NCBI GenBank assembly: GCA_005406025.1 | Contig: BGZK01000878.1 | Coordinates: 186,001 to 250,000 of the forward strand | DNA: 64,000 nucleotides | Reading direction: 5' to 3' | From: Eumeta japonica | Taxonomy: Eukaryota; Arthropoda; Insecta; Lepidoptera; Psychidae | Part shown: positions 59,504 to 64,000 of the stretch, one piece after another | Layout: the number at the start of each line of letters is the position of its first letter | Position numbering within the stretch: position 1 is the first letter of the stretch | Made by a program: the position numbers and the translations under genes | Notes under the pieces: generated by a model | Seen by the model: only the letters and a program-made list of their open reading frames with translations | The model's database searches: none | What the model was told of the DNA's origin: nothing

Positions 59504-59862
59504 CTACAGATGGTTTGTGGAAGGAAATATAAGACAATTTTCTGTAACAACACGTTGCACATATTCATTCCCTTTCACCAACAATAGAAACTTACACCGT
59601 GCAAACCATACGGCATGTTCCTCCCACGGATTGTCATTATCTTTCCAGTCTCTTAAACCACCGCCACAATAAAAGCATAGAGTTTTATCACTTCGACCTG
59701 TGTAGAAAATCCTGCATCTGCTAGATCTTCAGGTTTTACTGGTAACGATTTAGGCCATTCCTTAAAAGTGATAAGACGAGCAGATGTGGTTGCATATTGC
59801 GGGTATGCAGGATTGCACACGTGATCATTATTTTATTAGATTCTTGATATGTAGTATTCATT
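59504..59862 (-). pseudogene. BIR-domain (inhibitor-of-apoptosis-like) protein, frame-broken
   Basis: BIR domains bind zinc and, in IAP proteins, block caspases. The minus strand shows the start of a BIR fold: NPAYPQYATTSARLITFKEW, then PEDLADAGF. After a one-base frameshift near 59700 comes LCFYCGGGLRDWKDNDNPW, then EEHAVWFARCKFLL, ending at a TAG at 59504-59506. The zinc ligands fit the family exactly: Cx2C, 16 residues, H, six residues, C. A second frame break occurs near 59822, just after a possible ATG-led N-terminus. No RING domain follows, so it is a single-BIR protein of about 115 codons. It sits at the downstream end of the virus-like gene cluster, same strand. Confidence 0.8.
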
Positions 59863-60005
59863 ATTTTTAAAATACACAATTCTAATTTTAAACAAGGGTA
59901 AGCAAATTAAATGTGTTACTTAAAAGCCAAAAAATATTACACTGAATTTATATTTCATAATACCATCTAATTTATTTATATAATTAGAACGAATTGGAAA
60001 AATAG

Positions 60006-60563
60006 TTATATACAATTCTGACTTTGTACAAAGTTATTATATATTTTCAAATAATTTTCCTTATTTTCGTCGTTATCAGAATCTTTATCATCTTCATGAT
60101 CAGAAAAGAATCTATCATATGCAGACACTGTTGAAGACGTGTCTATATAATCTCCTAAGATAGCAAACAATATACATAGAAATTTATTTATACTCGAATC
60201 ATCAAAATTATAAATAAAATCATCTTCAGACATTTCTATGATGACTTTCAAGAAAGTTTCATATGTTACGTTACTGTATATTTTAGTTTCAATACATTCA
60301 CATATGCTATCCCAAAATGTAATTAGTTGATAATAGCATGTATAATTTGTGCTATTATACATACTTTGTAAAATTTTTAAAACACTAGAATATAGTGTTG
60401 TATGTGGTATTCCTTTTGTCCATTTTTTCAATAATTCGTGCTTAGACAATAAATGTACGAACTTATTTTTATTTTCCTTGAATTCTTGATTATTTTCCAT
60501 CATCGACGATGTAAATGAGCTCTCTATGTCTCTGAAATTTTCTCCACAATATAAGTACTCTGA
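60006..60563 (-). CDS. Uncharacterised protein with acidic C-terminal region
   Basis: The open frame continues upstream of its first internal ATG (60503) to about 60563, where a TTTTTTCAG acceptor-like sequence suggests a spliced 5' exon. A possible first exon (MLSSDKGY, 61484-61507, followed by GTGAGT) lies upstream; joining phase-correctly would require the acceptor TTCAGAG. The protein is helix-rich and lysine/asparagine-rich, with a stretch around DHEDDKDSDNDENKE near its end. I recognise no domain. It may be intact. It lies between the BIR gene (about 140 bp downstream) and the ~100-aa gene upstream, all on one strand. Confidence 0.5.
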   Translation of the reverse strand, partial: SEYLYCGENFRDIESSFTSSMMENNQEFKENKNKFVHLLSKHELLKKWTKGIPHTTLYSSVLKILQSMYNSTNYTCYYQLITFWDSICECIETKIYSNVTYETFLKVIIEMSEDDFIYNFDDSSINKFLCILFAILGDYIDTSSTVSAYDRFFSDHEDDKDSDNDENKENYLKIYNNFVQSQNCI

Positions 60564-60647
60564 AAAAACAAAAATAATTATACAACTATCCGTAAAATAA
60601 AAAGGATCAATTGCTACAATAATTTTTAGACTAACTTTTTTATTTAT

Positions 60648-60947
60648 TTAATTTAAGTTATCAGAAAATTCGATTTTATATGTAACTCCTATCTTTCCTC
60701 GAATATACATATACAATGATCTTAAATTATTCATATTTGAAATATCTTCATTCGTTAAGGTGGTAAACCTATTTGGAAGGCCTACCAAACCTTGTTCAAT
60801 CATTGCTACGACCTGCTCCCTTCCTCAAAATTTGACTTTTTTGAAAATTTTTGTTATTTTGTAGGGTACGTTTACTTCTAGATTCGATAATTTTATCCAC
60901 TGTATACCCGCACCGCACTCATTTAATTTATCTATCAACGAACTCAT
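60648..60947 (-). pseudogene. ~100-aa virus-like-element protein with one nonsense codon
   Basis: The frame starts at ATG 60947 (MSSLIDKLNECGAG...) and ends at TAA 60648-60650. A single TGA at 60835-60837 splits it roughly 37/62. The pattern, with a VNVPYKITKIFKK stretch followed by GLPNRFTTLTNEDISNMN and a C-terminal VTYKIEF, reminds me of small beta-rich proteins I have seen in arthropod virus-like elements, possibly OB-fold-like. This is from memory and unverified. Function is unknown. Confidence 0.55.
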
Positions 60948-61551
60948 GGTTTGAATAGGAAGCAAAGAATTTACCTAGTTTTAACAGTACAGTTACTTCT
61001 TTTAACACTTTCGGTATAATGAACAGTTATACTCACATTTCTTTTCTCCATAGCTGATTGTATGTAAAAGATAACTGTATAATTAATTAAATTTGTGATA
61101 AACATTGTTTCACTTTTAAGATATTAAAAGAGAGTATGCAATGTCACTGCAATGCAAATTTAAAAGTGCAACTTCAGTGGTTCATTTCGCAATATTTATA
61201 CCCTCTACTTATCATTTTGCTATCAATAATTTCATATTAGGATGAGCATATACTTAAGCAAATGAAGACTTATGAATAATACCTTTAATACTTATTCGAA
61301 AATATGTAATAGTGTGTAATAAAATATTAATAACTATAAATACATATATAAATGTTTTGAAACAATAAGTATGATAATAAGACAAGACTTTAGTCACTTT
61401 TACAATAAAATTGTAAAAGGTGGTCACTACAGCGTGATAATATTCTTGTCATTTAATTATATGTATATTTATATAATACTCACATATCCTTTATCAGAAG
61501 ACAACATTGTTGTAGTACACTGAATAAAGTTTTGTATACATTAAAAGAGGA
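60948..61551. other. AT-rich gap within the virus-like cluster
   Basis: There is no recognisable gene apart from the possible eight-codon first exon at 61484-61507. Upstream of that ATG, TTCAGTGTACTAC could serve as an initiator. Confidence 0.35.
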
Positions 61552-62493
61552 TTAAAATAAAATACCAATATAATTCAGATAATTATCTTTATTAATCCAA
61601 CTATTATAAGAATTGGGAAATCCCAACCATTTAACAAAAACTTTTTTTCCACGTTTTTTTAAGATCTTCTCAACTAAGTAAACATCGGGATACATAGCCT
61701 TCTGAAGTTCTTGTTCATAAAATCCTCCTAAAATCTTCTCACCTTTGTAGTCTTGTAATAAATAAGTGACTGGGTTAGTGTTTTGCACTTTTCTTATTTT
61801 GAAAATCTCCGTGGTCCAATTGGGAGTGTAACCTTTATCAAACATAGCTTTATACTTACTTATTCGAACGTTATCACCAACACAATATTTAGGTTTTATT
61901 TTCGTTCGAATGTGATTGTACACAGTTGATAAAAGTTTCCCTTCGTTATTTTTATTAACATCCGTCGGTCTCATTTTAATAGTTCTATGAACTTTGTTAT
62001 TATATTTTTGCATTATTAATTTAATTTCTTTTACCCAATGGTATGATCCTGATAAGCTGAAATACTGCCATAGCCAATTTTTTATTGTTTTAATTAAACG
62101 TTCCGCAATACTTGCTTTAAGAATGCTGTATGAAGAATAATGATTAATTTTACGATCTTTCATTAATTTCTTAAAGTTTGAGTTATAAAATTCTGTTCCA
62201 TTATCGGACTGTACGTTTTTCGGGACTCGATTGCTTGTTTTTAAGATATATTGTAAAGCTTGAACTATTTCTTCACCAGTCTTTGTTTTTAAAGGATGCG
62301 CCCAAGCATACTTTGAAAACGTATCTATACATATTAAAATATATTTACACCCATTGTTATAACGAGAATATTTTTGCATATCAATTAAATCTAATTGCCA
62401 TGTATCATCTATATTTTTTTGAATAAACCATCTCCGCTCGAAGTTTTTGCGAGCTTGTTTATGTAATTCTTGTACAACCTGATATTTACTCAT
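61552..62493 (-). CDS. Polinton-type integrase with C-terminal chromodomain
   Basis: This 313-aa retroviral-type (rve) integrase would insert the element into chromosomal DNA. The catalytic triad is complete: D35 in WQLDLIDM, D97 in VQSDNGTEF and E131 in KASIAERL, with 33 residues between D97 and E131, as I recall for Polinton-type integrases. A C-terminal SH3-like part (about 205-265, VGDNVRISKYK) follows. A chromodomain at about 270-303 (VYLVEKILKKRGKKVFVKWL, then SYNSWI) could direct integration to particular chromatin. No N-terminal HHCC zinc finger is seen; the protein starts close to the core, so the first exon or N-terminus may be missing. The ATG at 62493 shares its A with the stop of the upstream gene (TAATG). 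No stop or frameshift interrupts it. Confidence 0.88.
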   Translation of the reverse strand: MSKYQVVQELHKQARKNFERRWFIQKNIDDTWQLDLIDMQKYSRYNNGCKYILICIDTFSKYAWAHPLKTKTGEEIVQALQYILKTSNRVPKNVQSDNGTEFYNSNFKKLMKDRKINHYSSYSILKASIAERLIKTIKNWLWQYFSLSGSYHWVKEIKLIMQKYNNKVHRTIKMRPTDVNKNNEGKLLSTVYNHIRTKIKPKYCVGDNVRISKYKAMFDKGYTPNWTTEIFKIRKVQNTNPVTYLLQDYKGEKILGGFYEQELQKAMYPDVYLVEKILKKRGKKVFVKWLGFPNSYNSWINKDNYLNYIGILF

Positions 62494-62828
62494 TACGTAT
62501 TATATTTTAATTTGCTATTTTCTTCTTTTAATTTATTTTCAGATTGAATATATGACATACGCTCTGCTAAATCTTCATCTCTCACATAGTTTTTAAGTTC
62601 ATTACCAATTTTTATTTTTAAATCGTTTACTTGTTCTTGCACATACAACTTTAAGCTATTATTTAGAAGTTTTATGGAACTATCCATCTGATCTTTTATA
62701 ATAACATCAGATTTATCAATACCTCGACCAACATATGACAACCTTTACCACCGAAATCAAAATTTTTTACCACGAGAGTTGTACCATACATCATCACTTA
62801 AATAATGTCCGAACTTATCGAGCGGCAT
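62493..62828 (-). pseudogene. Small coiled-coil-like protein (starts MPLDKFG), two in-frame stops
   Basis: The frame opens at ATG 62828 (MPLDKFGHYLSDDVWYNSRG) and closes at TAA ending at 62493, but TGA (62757-62759) and TAA (62745-62747) lie in it. The short stretch between them is coherent in another frame, as expected from two compensating single-base changes. The later part is heptad-like and charged (SSIKLLNNSLKLYVQEQVND, LKEENSKLKY). I remember an uncharacterised arthropod mobile-element family beginning M(P/S)LDKFG, but cannot name a function. Its stop overlaps the integrase start. Confidence 0.55.
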
Positions 62829-62899
62829 TGTCGTAATGTAAAATATAAAACAATATCTATTATATATTCTAAAATAAAATAAATAGAAATTAGTTCCAC

Positions 62900-63909
62900 T
62901 TAATATAAAATAATTCCTTGTTTCAGTAAAAATTTTTGAAGGTTTTTAATAATGTTTGCTTCAATGAGTTCTTCTAATATAGATAAAATTTCATTTGTGT
63001 GTCCATTGTGCCCAGCTGATTGAGATGCTATTAGTAATTTTAATCTATCTACTAATTCATTAGGATCATCCCAAAAGTGTAATTATTATTTTTATAACAT
63101 TTTTACTAGCAATCCTTCTCCATCTTTTTCATCATGTAAAATTTTTTACGATATGTTTATATTTGTAACTTTTATCACCTTGTATTTGACCACTAGGGTG
63201 ATGACCACGGCGTAATAAGTTTGTACTATTTATTATTTTAGAATAATTTGTTAAATCTTCTTTACAATAAGGTTCTTATTTGGGTTTTTCTGAATAATAA
63301 TTCCATCAGACCTGGACTACTTTTATATTTAATATTTTTGATGTATAAATCATCTTTATCAATTTTCAAAACGGTATCCCCAATATAGAGTTCATTATCT
63401 TGTAAACGTACTCGAACGGAATTTTTGTTCGGAGATATCATAAAATCTTGCAAGTATTTACTTGATAAAGGGGTTGATTGTGATGTAGGTGTGATGAAAT
63501 TTTCTTCAACATTTATTTCATCTGTTTCTAATCCTTTGGGAGACAAACTATTAGAATAGTCGAATGATTCTAAGTCATCCTCGATTGAGGTGGCAGTCAT
63601 TATCTTCCTCTTTTTATTCGGAGTTGAAAACAGTGTAGGTAAAGAATAATTCAATGTTTTCTTAGTTCTATATGGTGTAGGTGAAATAGAGTTATTTTCA
63701 GATATGTCTTTTGTAAATTTTTCTTTTTTTTTTTTTTTATCAACCTGACCAGCTAGTATATTTAATGGTTCGGTAATAGGTTTAAAGGTTTTTTCAAATA
63801 TTAGAGACGTATTTAAATCATTCGATTTCAATTCTTTCACTTTATTTTTAATTGATGATACAGATTTAATTATTTTTTTCTTTACATCTTTATCAAAAAA
63901 CAGTATTGC
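62900..63909 (-). pseudogene. Uncharacterised virus-like-element protein, frame-broken
   Basis: Minus strand. The frame is open from 63909 to 63262. It begins with a lysine-rich helix (KKKIIKSVSSIKNKVKE), then FEKTFKPITEPLN, a low-complexity Ser/Thr/Pro region (SPTPYRTKKTLNY), and a beta-rich end (VRVRLQDNELYIGDTVLKID, SPGLMELLF). After frame breaks between about 63262 and 63090, a C-terminal part continues in frame to TAA 62900-62902 (DPNELVDRLKLLIASQSAGH, EILSILEELIEANII). From memory this matches a multi-copy arthropod family of unknown function (possibly what Pfam calls DUF8207, unverified). No ATG is obvious at its start. Confidence 0.55.
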
Positions 63910-63949
63910 TTACATTCATTTTTTACAAACAAAAGTATTTATCAATTTT

Positions 63950-64000
63950 AAAATGCTCTTCAACAGATGTTTTATACCTCTTCAACAGGTATTTTATACC
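63950..64000 (+). repeat. Two-copy ~23-bp tandem at the window edge
   Basis: CTCTTCAACAG followed by a TGTTTTATACC- or TATTTTATACC-type end occurs twice in a row and is cut by the end of the window. It may continue outside. On the minus strand it could be the end of another reading frame (KTSVEEHFKIDKYFCL). Confidence 0.45.

Larger units (their letters stand above)
59504..64000 (-). mobile_element. Polinton/Maverick- or adintovirus-like element, partial
   Basis: Six minus-strand genes lie close together with no host-like sequence between them. One is a Polinton-type integrase with chromodomain. The others are small proteins, two of which I associate from memory with arthropod virus-like elements, plus a BIR-domain gene. 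The element runs off the right end of the window. No DNA polymerase B, capsid, protease or packaging ATPase gene and no terminal repeat is visible here, so the assignment rests on the integrase and on gene order and strand. Most genes carry a lesion, so it is probably a decaying endogenous copy. Confidence 0.65.

Noticed and set aside
61484..61507. Eight-codon exon as a separate annotated gene
   Set aside because: Too short to call alone; it is mentioned only as a possible first exon of the acidic-tailed protein.

Overview
The window is AT-rich nuclear DNA from an arthropod, most likely a moth or butterfly. The evidence is spliced genes inside transposons, degenerate tRNA-derived and LINE-derived repeats, mariner, hAT and PIF/Harbinger elements, and four relics of a short interspersed repeat (core CACCGCCGCCCATGGACA-like) that I associate with Lepidoptera from memory. 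I see no intact host gene and no bacterial features. Almost every recognisable protein-coding stretch belongs to a transposable or virus-like element, and nearly all are broken.

Layout. 1-19 kb: gene-poor DNA with a tRNA-Lys-like relic, LINE ends, a decayed arthropod repeat-family protein (7.0-7.6 kb, minus), a decayed mariner (9.1-10.2 kb), a degenerate ~110-bp tandem array (10.9-11.4 kb) and a foldback hairpin (14.6 kb). 18.8-23.6 kb: a LINE 3' end, a second reverse-transcriptase relic, then a complete PIF/Harbinger element with 43-bp inverted repeats and TTA target duplications. It carries convergent MADF/BESS and DDE transposase genes, both disabled. 28.9 kb: a mariner N-terminal fragment. 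29.7-30.0 kb: a CpG-rich island. 31.3-32.3 and 39.0-39.5 kb: two copies of one LINE family. They flank a 6-kb zone of layered tandem repeats: ~245-280 bp AT-rich units, ~265-310 bp units, and an embedded 116-118 bp higher-GC minisatellite. 47.7-48.7 kb: an inverted repeat with 332-bp arms. 49.2 kb: a textbook hAT MITE. 54.9-57.2 kb: two oppositely oriented parts of the same LINE family. 58.2-58.9 kb: an extremely GC-rich tandem block between direct repeats.

The right end (59.5-64.0 kb, minus strand throughout) is the most notable part. It looks like one end of a Polinton/Maverick-type or adintovirus-like element. In transcription order it has a decayed uncharacterised protein, a small coiled-coil-like protein, a full-length integrase with DDE residues and a C-terminal chromodomain, a ~100-aa protein with one nonsense codon, an acidic-tailed protein of unknown function, and a baculoviral-IAP-repeat (BIR) protein with all zinc ligands but with frame breaks. 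The integrase start overlaps the preceding stop (TAATG). Polymerase and capsid genes are not in the window and could lie beyond base 64000.
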